Source of the DNA: an uncultured Candidatus Melainabacteria bacterium
GTDB lineage: Bacteria; Cyanobacteriota; Vampirovibrionia; Gastranaerophilales; Gastranaerophilaceae
Direction of reading: 5' to 3'
Length of the DNA: 34,958 nucleotides
NCBI GenBank assembly: GCA_934754855.1
Contig: CAKVJR010000004.1
Span: forward strand, 1 to 34,958
Positions 15,167 to 22,879 of this stretch are shown piece by piece. The notes beneath the pieces are model-generated. The model searched no databases, was not told where the DNA came from, and worked only from the letters and a program-made list of their open reading frames with translations. Numbering within the stretch: the first letter of the stretch is position 1; every line of letters begins with the position of its first letter. Both the position numbers and the translations under genes were made by a program.

Positions 15167-15499
15167 TTATTGTTGTTTATAATACGGTTTGAAATTTTCG
15201 ATTTTTTCAATCAAGCCGTCAAATTTGCCGTCGAAATTTATGCACCTGTCATCAATATAAACCCAACAAGGTTCTTTGACATTTGTAACATCTTCAATAA
15301 AATTTTCTAATCCATTACCAATAACCCATTTTGATACAAGCAATCTGTTTCTTGTGGTAAAGATTTTTATTACATACTTTTTTGCTAAAACATTCAAAAA
15401 CTCTTTCGCTCCGTACTTTATCGGCGGAATAAAATCTTTATCAAAATTTCCGATATATTCATTTAAAACTCCGTCCAAATCTATAAGTATTGTTTTCAT
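15167..15499 (-). CDS. Small HAD-superfamily phosphatase-like protein
   Basis: 110 residues, much shorter than most HAD enzymes. Motif I ILIDLDGVLNEY carries the nucleophile and acid/base Asp pair (D7, D9), motif II is IFTTRN, and the end holds VYIDDRCINFDG (motif IV acidic pair). No cap domain is present. Similar capless proteins occur among polynucleotide or phage-type 5'-nucleotidase/kinase phosphatase relatives; the substrate cannot be named. The SD is a weak AAGAG series. The gene is divergent from the second XRE regulator, with a 63-base gap that contains a 7-bp inverted repeat (15512-15529). Confidence 0.75.
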   Translation of the reverse strand: MKTILIDLDGVLNEYIGNFDKDFIPPIKYGAKEFLNVLAKKYVIKIFTTRNRLLVSKWVIGNGLENFIEDVTNVKEPCWVYIDDRCINFDGKFDGLIEKIENFKPYYKQQ

Positions 15500-15511
15500 T
15501 CTTCTCTTCTC

Positions 15512-15529
15512 TATCCGCTACGGCGGATA
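15512..15529. promoter_or_regulatory. Inverted repeat between HAD and XRE genes
   Basis: TATCCGC-TACG-GCGGATA, a perfect 7-bp inverted repeat 12 bases before the HAD ATG on one side and 33 bases before the XRE ATG on the other. It is more GC-rich than its surroundings. It may be an operator or an RNA hairpin. Confidence 0.4.
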
Positions 15530-15562
15530 TGGTGAATTTAATATAGCATTAGAATTGGAAAT

Positions 15563-15826
15563 ATGCAAGATGAAGAAAAAATACTCGCAGACACTGTTGC
15601 AAAAATTTTGAAAGAAATTCGGCTTGATAAGGGTCAGAGTTTAAATTTGTTTTGCAATGAATATTCAATACCCACAACAACATTGAATGATATTGAAAAT
15701 GGAAAAGTTAATGTTAAATTATTTTCTTTATTGAAAATATTAGGTGCATATAAAATAGATTTTGTTGAGTTTTTTGAGAAATTGAAAACAAATCTTCCTG
15801 CTGATTTTTTAGAACCGGAAGAATAA
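15563..15826 (+). CDS. Small XRE-family helix-turn-helix regulator
   Basis: 87 residues. An XRE-like HTH spans about 12-65 (VAKILKEIRLDKGQSLNLFC, then YSIPTTTLNDIENGKVNVKL and a LLKILGAYKID helix), followed by a short acidic tail. It is shorter in its scaffold than, but clearly akin to, the protein at 5509-5790; both begin MQDE. There is no SD; TAGAAT (15550-15555) lies 7 bases before the ATG, and AATTTAAT-atagc-ATTAGAATT (15535-15556) is an imperfect version of the palindrome found at the other XRE gene. Autoregulation and a leaderless transcript are inferred. The partner could be the divergent HAD-like gene. Confidence 0.8.
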   Translation: MQDEEKILADTVAKILKEIRLDKGQSLNLFCNEYSIPTTTLNDIENGKVNVKLFSLLKILGAYKIDFVEFFEKLKTNLPADFLEPEE

Positions 15827-15836
15827 TAGAAAGATA

Positions 15837-15945
15837 CGCTCAGAATGACGATGAAATACCTACTGACAAGCGGTCGGCTGATTGTTTTACTACGTTTGTC
15901 AAAAAAACTACCCGCAGGTGGTTTTTTAAAGTCAAAATTAACAAC
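15837..15945 (-). repeat. Composite intergenic repeat, copy A3
   Basis: On the minus strand: GTTGTTAATTTTGA (shared with the groEL downstream region), the core CCACCTGCGGGTAG (15909-15922) between A and T runs, AACAATCAGCCGACCGC, CAGTAGGTATT and CGTCATTCTGAGCG. This is nearly the same order as copy A4. It lies between convergent XRE and Nudix genes. Confidence 0.8.
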
Positions 15946-15975
15946 AAAAAAGAACGCATTTCTACGTTCTTTTTT
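15946..15975. terminator. Bidirectional rho-independent terminator
   Basis: AAAAAAGAACG (15946-15956) pairs perfectly with CGTTCTTTTTT (15965-15975) around an 8-base loop; both strands end in T runs. It serves the Nudix operon (-), whose stop is 16 bases away, and possibly XRE (+). Confidence 0.85.
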
Positions 15976-15991
15976 ATTATAAAAATACAGA

Positions 15992-16669
15992 TTATACAAA
16001 CATTAAGCCTTTTTTTGATTTAATCAAATCGGGGTCAAACATATAAAGTTTGGCGGGGCGTTTTGAGCCTGATTTTGTATATTCGTCCGTTTCGATTAAC
16101 ATTGTTCCCGAAAGAATTTTCTTTCTGAAATTACGTTTATCGAGCGGTTTATTCAAAATCAACTCATAAGTTCTTTGCAATTCCGTTAACGTGAATTTAT
16201 CCTTCAAAAGTTTGTACGAAATCGGGAAATATTCAAGTCTTTCACGAGTTCTGTAAAGCGAATATTCGATAATTTTCTTGTGGTCAAATGCCATCTCGGG
16301 CAACGCATAAACGTTATGCCAAGCGACATCTTCGACTTGTTCTCTTGTGAAAATATGTTCAACATCTTCCGCTCTTACAAGTGCAAAATAAGCACAGGTT
16401 ACGACACGGGCATTCGGATAACGGAGAGGATCACCGAACGTATAAAGTTGTTCGAGATAGATATCATCTACGTCAGTTTTTTCTTTCAAAATTCTTGCGG
16501 CAGCATCGTCCAAGGTTTCCGATAAACGAATGTATCCACCCGGAATTGCCCATCTGCCTTTGAACGGTTCTTTATTTCTTCTTGTAACTAATACTTGCAA
16601 TTTATTGTCTTTAATCGTAAAGACGACAACGTCGATTGTAAGTTCGTGAGTCTTAACTTCGTTGAACAT
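15992..16669 (-). CDS. NrtR-like Nudix transcriptional regulator
   Basis: 225 residues: an N-terminal Nudix domain (about 8-145) and a C-terminal winged helix (about 155-220, FTLTELQRTYELILNKPLDKR). YLEQLYTFGDPLRYPNARVV is the hallmark of the NrtR family, which senses ADP-ribose and controls NAD metabolism genes. The Nudix box reads GGYIRLSETLDDAA...RILKEK, so two of the three Glu of REUxEE are gone (Ile and Lys); hydrolase activity is doubtful, as in regulators of this family. No NAD gene is in the window, so the targets are elsewhere. The gene lies 17 bases after the lytic transglycosylase gene and is probably in its operon; the SD is weak (AGAAG). An active ADP-ribose hydrolase is the alternative. 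Confidence 0.78.
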   Translation of the reverse strand: MFNEVKTHELTIDVVVFTIKDNKLQVLVTRRNKEPFKGRWAIPGGYIRLSETLDDAAARILKEKTDVDDIYLEQLYTFGDPLRYPNARVVTCAYFALVRAEDVEHIFTREQVEDVAWHNVYALPEMAFDHKKIIEYSLYRTRERLEYFPISYKLLKDKFTLTELQRTYELILNKPLDKRNFRKKILSGTMLIETDEYTKSGSKRPAKLYMFDPDLIKSKKGLMFV

Positions 16670-16686
16670 TTATCTTCTGCATATTC

Positions 16687-17283
16687 CTATATGGCTTGAT
16701 TTAACATAAAGAGAGTCAACATTTCTCTATGTTCTTTTTCAGCCAAAACTTTCTGGTCTTCTTTAGGTGCTTTTACGGCTGCAAGCATAGGAGCAACTGT
16801 CGCATCGGGATTAGATTTGTACTCGTTATAATATTTCATAACGGTTCTGACATATCTTTTTGTTTCGGCATAAGGCGGAATTCCACCGTATCTTTTAACT
16901 GTTCCCGGTCCTGCATTGTACGCTGCAAGAGCCATTGCATCTGTCTTAAACATACGCTTCATTTGCTTGTAATAAGCAATTCCGCATTTGATATTTGACT
17001 TGTATTGGTACGGATTGTAACCAAAACGTCTTGCTGTTGACGGCAAAACTTGAAATACTCCGACTGCACCCATGTAACTTCTTTTTTCTTGGCAAAAACC
17101 TGTTTCGTGTTTTGCAATGCTGAGTGCAATTTCGGGCTCAACTCCCATTTCTGTTGAGCATTGGATAATATATTGTTTGATGTCATGCATTGATGCTGTT
17201 TGAGCAGAAAATACAGGCATCACAGTAAATACGAATGTCACTGCAACAATTATTACTGTTAAAAGTAGCGATTTTTTATTCAT
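16687..17283 (-). CDS. Exported lytic transglycosylase (SLT domain)
   Basis: 198 residues. A signal peptide (MNKKSLLLTVIIVAVTFVFT..., cleavage near residue 27, VFSA) precedes a compact SLT lysozyme-like domain: catalytic Glu in IALSIAKHETGF (E60), then YMGAVGVFQVLPSTARRFG, MALAAYNAGPGTVKRYGGIP and YAETKRYVRTVMKYY, all family 1 transglycosylase signatures. It cleaves peptidoglycan between MurNAc and GlcNAc, forming 1,6-anhydro ends, in the periplasm. The C-terminal 45 residues (Ala/Lys/Glu-rich) are extra. GAGAGGA lies 5 bases before the ATG. An NrtR-like gene follows 17 bases downstream. Confidence 0.92.
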   Translation of the reverse strand: MNKKSLLLTVIIVAVTFVFTVMPVFSAQTASMHDIKQYIIQCSTEMGVEPEIALSIAKHETGFCQEKRSYMGAVGVFQVLPSTARRFGYNPYQYKSNIKCGIAYYKQMKRMFKTDAMALAAYNAGPGTVKRYGGIPPYAETKRYVRTVMKYYNEYKSNPDATVAPMLAAVKAPKEDQKVLAEKEHREMLTLFMLNQAI

Positions 17284-17333
17284 TATTCCTCTCTTGCTTT
17301 TTCATGTAACATTAATTGTAGTTCTAACACTTT

Positions 17334-17362
17334 TTATTATCGTATCTTAAACAAGATAATAA
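17334..17362. promoter_or_regulatory. Nested inverted repeat between divergent genes
   Basis: TTATTATC (17334-17341) and GATAATAA (17355-17362) enclose a second inverted repeat TATCTT-AAAC-AAGATA (17343-17358). It lies in the 220-base gap between the lytic transglycosylase (-) and the peptidase (+), on the side of the transglycosylase start, and might be an operator. Confidence 0.35.
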
Positions 17363-17446
17363 TGCAAACCCCAATTGAATATTCTCTTTTGCCATGTCGT
17401 CGTAATTCACAATATTACAGGTTTTGACAAATTGTAAAATTTTGTT

Positions 17447-17475
17447 TTGCTATCACAAATAAATAGGTATATAAT
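17447..17475 (+). promoter_or_regulatory. Promoter of the peptidase T-like gene
   Basis: TTGCTA (17447-17452), 17 bases, perfect TATAAT (17470-17475); transcription start near 17482, 22 bases before the ATG, leaving room for the SD GAGGAAAG. Confidence 0.7.
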
Positions 17476-17503
17476 TCTTTTAACGAAGAAATGAGGAAAG
17501 TAA

Positions 17504-18745
17504 ATGAACATTCAAGATTTAAGAAAACAAAACACTTTAATTGATTTATTTTGCACATTAGCGGAAATTCCATCACCCTCAATGGGCGAAAATGATGTTG
17601 CGACAGAAATTATTGCAACTCTTAAAAGCAATGGCATTGAAGTTCATCAAGATGATTATTCAAACGTTATCGCTCGAATTCCCGCAACCGATTCAAGCAA
17701 AAAACCGATGTTACTCTCGGCACACATGGACGTTGTAGGCGACGATTCACCGATTAACATCGTTTTGAAAGACGACAGATATATTGAAACAGACAAAAAA
17801 CGTACGTTAGGTGCGGACGATAAAGCGGGTATTACAGCAGCAATCAGCACGGCATGCCGAATTATCGAAAACAAAGACCTCAAACACGGCGGTTTGGAAA
17901 TGGTATTTACCCGTGATGAAGAAAGCGGCATGAGCGGTATCAAACACGTTAAAATGAACGAATTGGAATCAGAATACGCACTCGTACTCGATTCTGACAG
18001 TTTTGGCGAAGTTATGATTGCAGGTGCAGGCTATACAAATGTTTTGGTCGAAGTTGAAGGTATCAAAGGCGGTCACTCAGGTAACGATATCGCAGATACA
18101 ACGAGAGTTAACGCTGCAAAATTGCTTGCCGACATCGTTTCGGAAATTCCTCAAGGGGTTTACAAACAAGATGAAGAGGGCGTTGTAACCTCAATCAACC
18201 TCGGTGTAATTTTAGGCGGCGGCGTTGATTTCCCGCTCCAAAAAATGACAAAACAAGACCTCAAAAACGGTGAACATTTTGATTACCTCATTGAAAATGC
18301 AGTTACAAACGTTATCAATAAAAAAGGTGCGGCAATTTATTCGTTAAGAAGTTCTGATTCACAAGCAGAAGCAGATTTGCTCGCAGATATTCAAAAAATT
18401 GTTGATAAATTCAACAAAAAATATGAAGGCGTGGCTGTTTTCAAAATGACTTCAAAAGTTAAAACAAAGAAATTTGAAAAGAATAATGACACAACAATCC
18501 CCGATGTTGCAAGAGAAGTCGGCAAGGAAACAGGCGTTGACGTAAAAGTTGCTTCATTTCACGCAGGAGCGGAAACACACATTTACGCAAACGAAAAAAA
18601 TAAATACGGCAAAATCATTAAGCCCTATTTGATTGGCGTTGCAACAATTAAGAACATGCACTCGTCAGACGAAAGCATGGACTATGGAACATTGGTCAAA
18701 GGTGCCGATTTTGTTTACGACATTTTCGTAAAATTCAATAAATAA
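17504..18745 (+). CDS. Peptidase T-like M20 family aminopeptidase
   Basis: 413 residues of the M20 metallopeptidase family, in the PepT-like branch. The two-zinc centre is visible: SAHMDVVGD (first His and Asp), TLGADDKAGI (bridging Asp), TRDEESGMSG (catalytic Glu and ligand Glu), VLDSDSFGE (Asp ligand), and FHAGAETHIY near the C-terminus (last His). The lid domain contains EGIKGGHSGNDI. Such enzymes remove N-terminal residues from tri- or short peptides in the cytoplasm. A good SD (GAGGAAAG) and promoter precede it. It is a single-gene unit; no simple terminator follows directly, only repeat DNA with a terminator-like hairpin (copy A4) about 230 bases later. Confidence 0.88.
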   Translation: MNIQDLRKQNTLIDLFCTLAEIPSPSMGENDVATEIIATLKSNGIEVHQDDYSNVIARIPATDSSKKPMLLSAHMDVVGDDSPINIVLKDDRYIETDKKRTLGADDKAGITAAISTACRIIENKDLKHGGLEMVFTRDEESGMSGIKHVKMNELESEYALVLDSDSFGEVMIAGAGYTNVLVEVEGIKGGHSGNDIADTTRVNAAKLLADIVSEIPQGVYKQDEEGVVTSINLGVILGGGVDFPLQKMTKQDLKNGEHFDYLIENAVTNVINKKGAAIYSLRSSDSQAEADLLADIQKIVDKFNKKYEGVAVFKMTSKVKTKKFEKNNDTTIPDVAREVGKETGVDVKVASFHAGAETHIYANEKNKYGKIIKPYLIGVATIKNMHSSDESMDYGTLVKGADFVYDIFVKFNK

Positions 18746-18764
18746 ACACCAAAGAATTTATAGA

Positions 18765-18866
18765 GTTATTGCAAGGACGAACGCAGTGATAACATGGCAA
18801 TTCGGTAATCATGAATTATTTTATAAACTCCGGTTTACTTCATCACTTCGTTCCTCGTAATGACAT
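18765..18866. repeat. Intergenic element with TGTCATTACGAGG-type ends
   Basis: GTTATTGCAAGGACGAACGC at the left and, inverted, CATGTCATTACGAGGAACGA at the right, enclosing about 50 bases. It is a degenerate inverted-repeat element of the same broad class as 14829-14884. Confidence 0.55.
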
Positions 18867-18907
18867 GCAAATCTGAACTTCAAGCAGTAGTTGTAATTCT
18901 TATTTTT

Positions 18908-18944
18908 GAAAACAGATATTTCGGGGACAAGCCCCTAATATGAC
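18908..18944 (-). repeat. Solo GTCATATTAG...ATCTGTTTTC repeat
   Basis: The minus strand reads GTCATATTAGGGGCTTGTCC then CCGAAATATCTGTTTTC. It has the same ends as 14759-14792 with a different middle. Confidence 0.5.
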
Positions 18945-18960
18945 TTTCTTCTTGGAATGA

Positions 18961-19080
18961 CTTTTATTGACCAATAAAAACCACCTGCGGGTAGGTTTTT
19001 CTTTGCAAACATAACAAACAATCCGCCGACCGCCTATCAGTAGGTATTAAATGTCATTCTGAGCGGCAGCGAAGAATCTA
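18961..19080 (+). repeat. Composite intergenic repeat, copy A4 (longest)
   Basis: Order: ACCAATAAAAACC flank, core CCACCTGCGGGTAGG, TTTGCAAACATAACAAACAA, TCCGCCGACCGCC, CAGTAGGTATTAAATG and GTCATTCTGAGCGGCAGCG ending in AAGAATCT. It shows that the A hairpin and the GTCATTCTGAG repeat are parts of one unit. This is the only A copy between two genes in the same direction (peptidase and helicase). The rest of 18746-19160 holds only repeat remnants. Confidence 0.8.
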
Positions 19081-19160
19081 TATTGATTTTTCAATAAAGA
19101 TTATTTTTATAACAAAAATCTCTCCTCAGACTTTAACAACGGGAATTTCAAAGATTTTTC

Positions 19161-19188
19161 TTGCTTAATAAAAATCACTGTGTATAAT
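19161..19188 (+). promoter_or_regulatory. Promoter of the SNF2 helicase gene
   Basis: TTGCTT (19161-19166), 16 bases, perfect TATAAT (19183-19188). The predicted start near 19195 leaves a 78-base leader. Confidence 0.65.
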
Positions 19189-19194
19189 CAAATT

Positions 19195-19272
19195 ATAAGG
19201 GAAGTGAACCTGTCCGTGGACTGTAAATTCAGTTTATCGGGATTTGGATAGGAACAAAGAAATAATAACCGA
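19195..19272 (+). promoter_or_regulatory. Structured leader of the helicase mRNA
   Basis: CCTGTCC (19209-19215) pairs with GGATAGG (19246-19252; 7 bp, one G-U), enclosing a smaller hairpin GACTG/CAGTT (19219-19234). After the hairpin come 20 A-rich bases without an SD up to the ATG. I recognise no riboswitch class. It may be an autoregulatory or translation-control structure. Confidence 0.4.
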
Positions 19273-22200
19273 ATGAGTAATGTGTATCTAAACCATAAAT
19301 TCCTCAAAGATAATGCAAAGCCCGGAAGTTGGCGAAGAGGATATGAAGTTTATCAAAAAAATCTCGTACAAGATGTTAAATTAACGAGAAATGTGCTGTC
19401 TGCAATTGTTAAAGGAAGTTATAAAGACCATTATGATGTAACTTTGAAGTTTCAAAAGGGTCAAATCATTCCGAGTTGTACATGCCCGTTAAAAGAAGAA
19501 TGGTGCAAACACGTTGTAGCACTTGGATTGACGGCTATTGATAATCATATTTACGACGAATATGCCGAAAAGCGTTACAAAATGCAGATTGACTATTCAG
19601 ACGAAATTGCCGATGTTGTCGAAAATCCGCAAGGGGCTCACATTTTCCACTTTAATCCCAAAAGACGACAAAATTTCTTCTCAATTTTGGTTATGGAAAG
19701 AGAAACGGGAAAGGTTGTTCGTGATTTAGAGGGGCTTTTCAAAAAAATTATCGAAAAACAAAGAAACGGCGAGGATTTAGAGTTAAATTACATGCAAAAA
19801 GTCAACCTCGAAATCTTCAAACTGCTCTTAACGCAATCGAGATTGGATAAACGAGCAGGCTGGTATGACGTACCGATATTGAAATTCGACCCGTTTTTCA
19901 AAATGCTTTCAAAAGCAGAAGAAGTTATTGACGGAAAAACCAAGGCAAAATTGAGATTTACCCACGATGTATGGACTTTGGGGGTTGGCGTAAACTTCTC
20001 GATGGTTGGAAACGTGCTTGCGTCATTATATTGGAAACGCCCTGACAGAGATGATATTCTGCCTTTTGAAGAAGTCAGATATTTCTCAAGACAACTTCAA
20101 TGGGGAAGATATAAAAACCTTATTTTCCCGACAAATATTGCAGTTTCAGCACTTCCGCAAAATTTGACAAAAGCATCATTTACAGACATAAAAGATGCAG
20201 AAGGTGCAAAATTCATTTACGAAGAGTTGCCCAAACTCAAGAAAATTACGGACGTTGAAACGACGGAAGCAATTGAAAAACTTGCACTTGAAGAATCTCA
20301 CCCGCTGAATGTTGTTTCACTCGGATTAGACTACGACGGTTCGCTCAAAGCGACTTTGGAATTTGATTATAACGGAACAAGAGTTCCTTACAGCAAACAG
20401 GACAAAACGCCTTACGTAACGGTTAAAAAGCCTAAAGAAGATTTGCTTTATTACGTAAAAAGAAATAAATTGCACGAAGAACAGGCATATCAAATGCTTT
20501 TGAGTTGTAAATTTGCTCCGATGCAAACAAACAACCTCGGCATGGAGCGTGAAAACGCAATTGATTTTTATAATTATTATAAGCCAAAAGCAGGTACCGA
20601 TTGGATTTTTGAAGAAAAAGACAATATGAGTTTCTTCAAACTTGCCCAAAATCCGTTTGAACTTTGTGCATCACTTGATTTTTGTGAAGAGTCAAAGGAT
20701 AGTTTCGTCATTGAATTGTACGGAAAAATCGGCGAAGAAATTATTTCGTTCAACGATATTTACGAAATGGTTTTGGACAATAATAAGTATTTTAAGGTTA
20801 AGGGACAAGGTTTTATCGAACTTCCCGTTCAGGAAATTTTTTCGTTGATGAAATCGTTTAATACGATTGATGTTTATCGGAACGATGAAAATAAATATGT
20901 CGTAAAGACTTACCGTGCGGGCATTGTGTCTGAAATGCAAAACCTTAAAATGACCCTTAAAATGAGTCGCAAATTTTCAAAATTCTGGAAACAAATTTCA
21001 ACGTTTTCGGAAATGGACGGAGTTGCACTTCCTAAGGGCATTAACGCCGAATTTCGTGAATATCAGACGAAAGGTTTCAGTTGGTTGTGGTTCTTGTACC
21101 AATACGGCTTAAACGGCATATTGGCGGACGATATGGGTCTTGGAAAAACCTTGCAGGCATTGGCTTTAATCCAAAAAGCAAAAGAAAAAGATAAACAGGC
21201 TCCAAACCTCGTAGTTTGCCCGACTTCGGTTGTTTTCAACTGGGAAAATGAAATCCAAAAATTTGCACCGAAGATGAAATGCTTGAAACTTGCAGGTGTT
21301 GAAAGAAAAGAATTTTTCAAAGAAATTGATAAATACGATGTTGTCATAACGAGTTATGCCCTTGTAAGAAGGGACATTGACGAACTTGTTAAGCACAATT
21401 TCAGATATATTATTCTTGATGAATCTCAAAACATCAAAAATGCGGACAGTTTGACTGCACAAAGCGTTAAGAAGTTGCAATCGTCCCATAAATTGGCACT
21501 TTCAGGTACTCCGATTGAAAACAGACTCGAAGAACTTTGGTCAGTATTTGACTTCTTAATGCCCGGATTTTTGTTTGAGGAAAATGAATTTAATTACCGT
21601 TACGTAACGCCGATTACGGAACGTGACGATAAGATTGTCGAAAAACGTTTGAAATCTCAAATTTATCCGTTCATTTTAAGACGTATGAAACGAGATGTTG
21701 CGAAAGATTTGCCGGATAAAGTGGAAAACATCGCATATTGCGAACTTACCCCCGAGCAAAAAGATTTTTACCTCGAAGTTTTGGACAGTACAAAGGAAGA
21801 ACTTTTCAAATCAATCGAACAAAACGGCTTGGAAAAAAGCAGACTTTCAATCTTCTCGGCATTGTTGCGTTTGCGTCAAATTTGCTGTCACCCGAAACTT
21901 TACGACAAAGAGGGCAAAAAAGGAAATATTCAATCGGGTAAATTTGAACAACTCAAATCAATGCTTGAGCAAATTATTGAAGAAAAACACAGAGTTTTGC
22001 TTTTCAGCCAATTCGTCGATATGCTTGATATCATTAAGGCTTGGCTTGAAAAAGAAGGTATTAAGCACGAATATCTCACAGGCAAAACGAAAAACCGTGG
22101 CGAAGTCGTCGAAAGATTTAATTCCGACCCGACAATTCCGATTTTCTTAATCAGTTTGAAAGCGGGCGGAACAGGCTTGAATTTGACGGGAGCAGATTAC

Positions 22201-22446
22201 GTAATTCACTACGACCCGTGGTGGAATCCTGCTGTTGAAGATCAGGCGACAGACCGTGCGTACCGTATCGGACAAACGAAAAAGGTATTTGTTTATAGAA
22301 TTATCACAAAAGGTACGGTTGAAGAGAAAATTCAGAAACTTAAACAACAAAAGAGAAACCTTGTGGATTCGGTAATTTCGGTTGACAGAAATATCGGAAA
22401 GAGCCTGAGTTATGCAGACTTGCAAGAAATTTTCTCGTTGGATTAA
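19273..22446 (+). CDS. SWIM zinc-finger SNF2-family helicase/ATPase
   Basis: 1057 residues. A SWIM zinc finger is near the N-terminus (C69, C71, C78, H80 in SCTCPLKEEWCKH). About 500 residues of a bacterial SNF2-associated region follow. The SNF2 ATPase core starts near residue 590: FREYQTKGFSWLWFL (motif Q/0), ADDMGLGKT (Walker A, about 617-625), VVCPTSVVFNWENE (motif Ia), ILDESQ (motif II, about 713-718), LALSGTPIENR (motif III), then the helicase C-domain with LLFSQF, SLKAGGTGLNLTGAD (motif V) and ATDRAYRIGQ (motif VI). These RapA/HepA-related ATPases translocate on DNA and remodel protein-DNA complexes; bacterial SWIM-SNF2 proteins have no settled role. The ATG has no SD and lies after a structured leader; an ATG 9 bases later is an alternative start. 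Confidence 0.93.
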   Translation: MSNVYLNHKFLKDNAKPGSWRRGYEVYQKNLVQDVKLTRNVLSAIVKGSYKDHYDVTLKFQKGQIIPSCTCPLKEEWCKHVVALGLTAIDNHIYDEYAEKRYKMQIDYSDEIADVVENPQGAHIFHFNPKRRQNFFSILVMERETGKVVRDLEGLFKKIIEKQRNGEDLELNYMQKVNLEIFKLLLTQSRLDKRAGWYDVPILKFDPFFKMLSKAEEVIDGKTKAKLRFTHDVWTLGVGVNFSMVGNVLASLYWKRPDRDDILPFEEVRYFSRQLQWGRYKNLIFPTNIAVSALPQNLTKASFTDIKDAEGAKFIYEELPKLKKITDVETTEAIEKLALEESHPLNVVSLGLDYDGSLKATLEFDYNGTRVPYSKQDKTPYVTVKKPKEDLLYYVKRNKLHEEQAYQMLLSCKFAPMQTNNLGMERENAIDFYNYYKPKAGTDWIFEEKDNMSFFKLAQNPFELCASLDFCEESKDSFVIELYGKIGEEIISFNDIYEMVLDNNKYFKVKGQGFIELPVQEIFSLMKSFNTIDVYRNDENKYVVKTYRAGIVSEMQNLKMTLKMSRKFSKFWKQISTFSEMDGVALPKGINAEFREYQTKGFSWLWFLYQYGLNGILADDMGLGKTLQALALIQKAKEKDKQAPNLVVCPTSVVFNWENEIQKFAPKMKCLKLAGVERKEFFKEIDKYDVVITSYALVRRDIDELVKHNFRYIILDESQNIKNADSLTAQSVKKLQSSHKLALSGTPIENRLEELWSVFDFLMPGFLFEENEFNYRYVTPITERDDKIVEKRLKSQIYPFILRRMKRDVAKDLPDKVENIAYCELTPEQKDFYLEVLDSTKEELFKSIEQNGLEKSRLSIFSALLRLRQICCHPKLYDKEGKKGNIQSGKFEQLKSMLEQIIEEKHRVLLFSQFVDMLDIIKAWLEKEGIKHEYLTGKTKNRGEVVERFNSDPTIPIFLISLKAGGTGLNLTGADYVIHYDPWWNPAVEDQATDRAYRIGQTKKVFVYRIITKGTVEEKIQKLKQQKRNLVDSVISVDRNIGKSLSYADLQEIFSLD

Positions 22447-22450
22447 AAAC

Positions 22451-22478
22451 TTGATTAAAAAATTTGATTTAATATAAT
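22451..22478 (+). promoter_or_regulatory. Promoter of the tRNA operon
   Basis: TTGATT (22451-22456), 16 bases, perfect TATAAT (22473-22478); transcription would begin near 22485, just before tRNA-Thr. Confidence 0.7.
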
Positions 22479-22490
22479 GAAAAAGGAAAT

Positions 22491-22563
<73 letters not shown>

Positions 22564-22577
22564 TTTCTTGTTGATTT

Positions 22578-22657
22578 GGACGAGTGGCGGAATGGTAGAC
22601 GCACCAGTCTTAGGAACTGGCGCCTTCGGTGTAAGAGTTCGAGTCTCTTCTCGTCCA
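22578..22657 (+). tRNA. tRNA-Leu (anticodon TAG)
   Basis: 80 nt class II tRNA: acceptor GGACGAG/CTCGTCC with discriminator A, anticodon stem CCAGT/ACTGG with loop CTTAGGA, a long variable arm around CGCCTTCGGTG, and a perfect T-stem AAGAG/CTCTT with loop TTCGAGT. The anticodon TAG reads CUN leucine codons. CCA is not encoded. Confidence 0.95.
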
Positions 22658-22665
22658 AACTTTTC

Positions 22666-22690
22666 AAAGACCTCTTTTGAGGTCTTTTTT
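22666..22690 (+). terminator. Rho-independent terminator of the tRNA operon
   Basis: Perfect 9-bp stem AAAGACCTC/GAGGTCTTT, loop TTTT, then three more T residues and GTTGTCAATTTTG, the motif also found after the groEL and Nudix-operon terminators. Confidence 0.92.
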
Positions 22691-22813
22691 GTTGTCAATT
22701 TTGTTAATGTAAATTTCAAACAAGTTTGAGAAAAACTTAGTCAGGAGCAATAGTACTATTTTAAATTCTTATTATTAAATCGTTTCAACTAATACTTTAG
22801 TATCCATACAGCT

Positions 22814-22842
22814 TGTCATTCTGAGCAGCAACGAGAAATATT
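22814..22842 (+). repeat. Solo TGTCATTCTGAG repeat
   Basis: TGTCATTCTGAGCAGCAACG then AGAAATATT; a degenerate single end. The rest of 22691-22879 shows no gene and no clear terminator for the DUF4127 operon. Confidence 0.5.
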
Positions 22843-22879
22843 GACAAAAATAGTATCATCAAATGTTTGCAAACCGAGA

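Noticed and set aside
5444..19000. The CCACCTGCGGG repeats as a CRISPR array
   Set aside because: The copies are kilobases apart, in both orientations, with related flanks rather than unique spacers, and there are no cas genes.
21695..22150. 151-codon frame inside the helicase gene
   Set aside because: Out-of-frame shadow of the conserved SNF2 C-domain; Lys/Asn-rich with no motifs.
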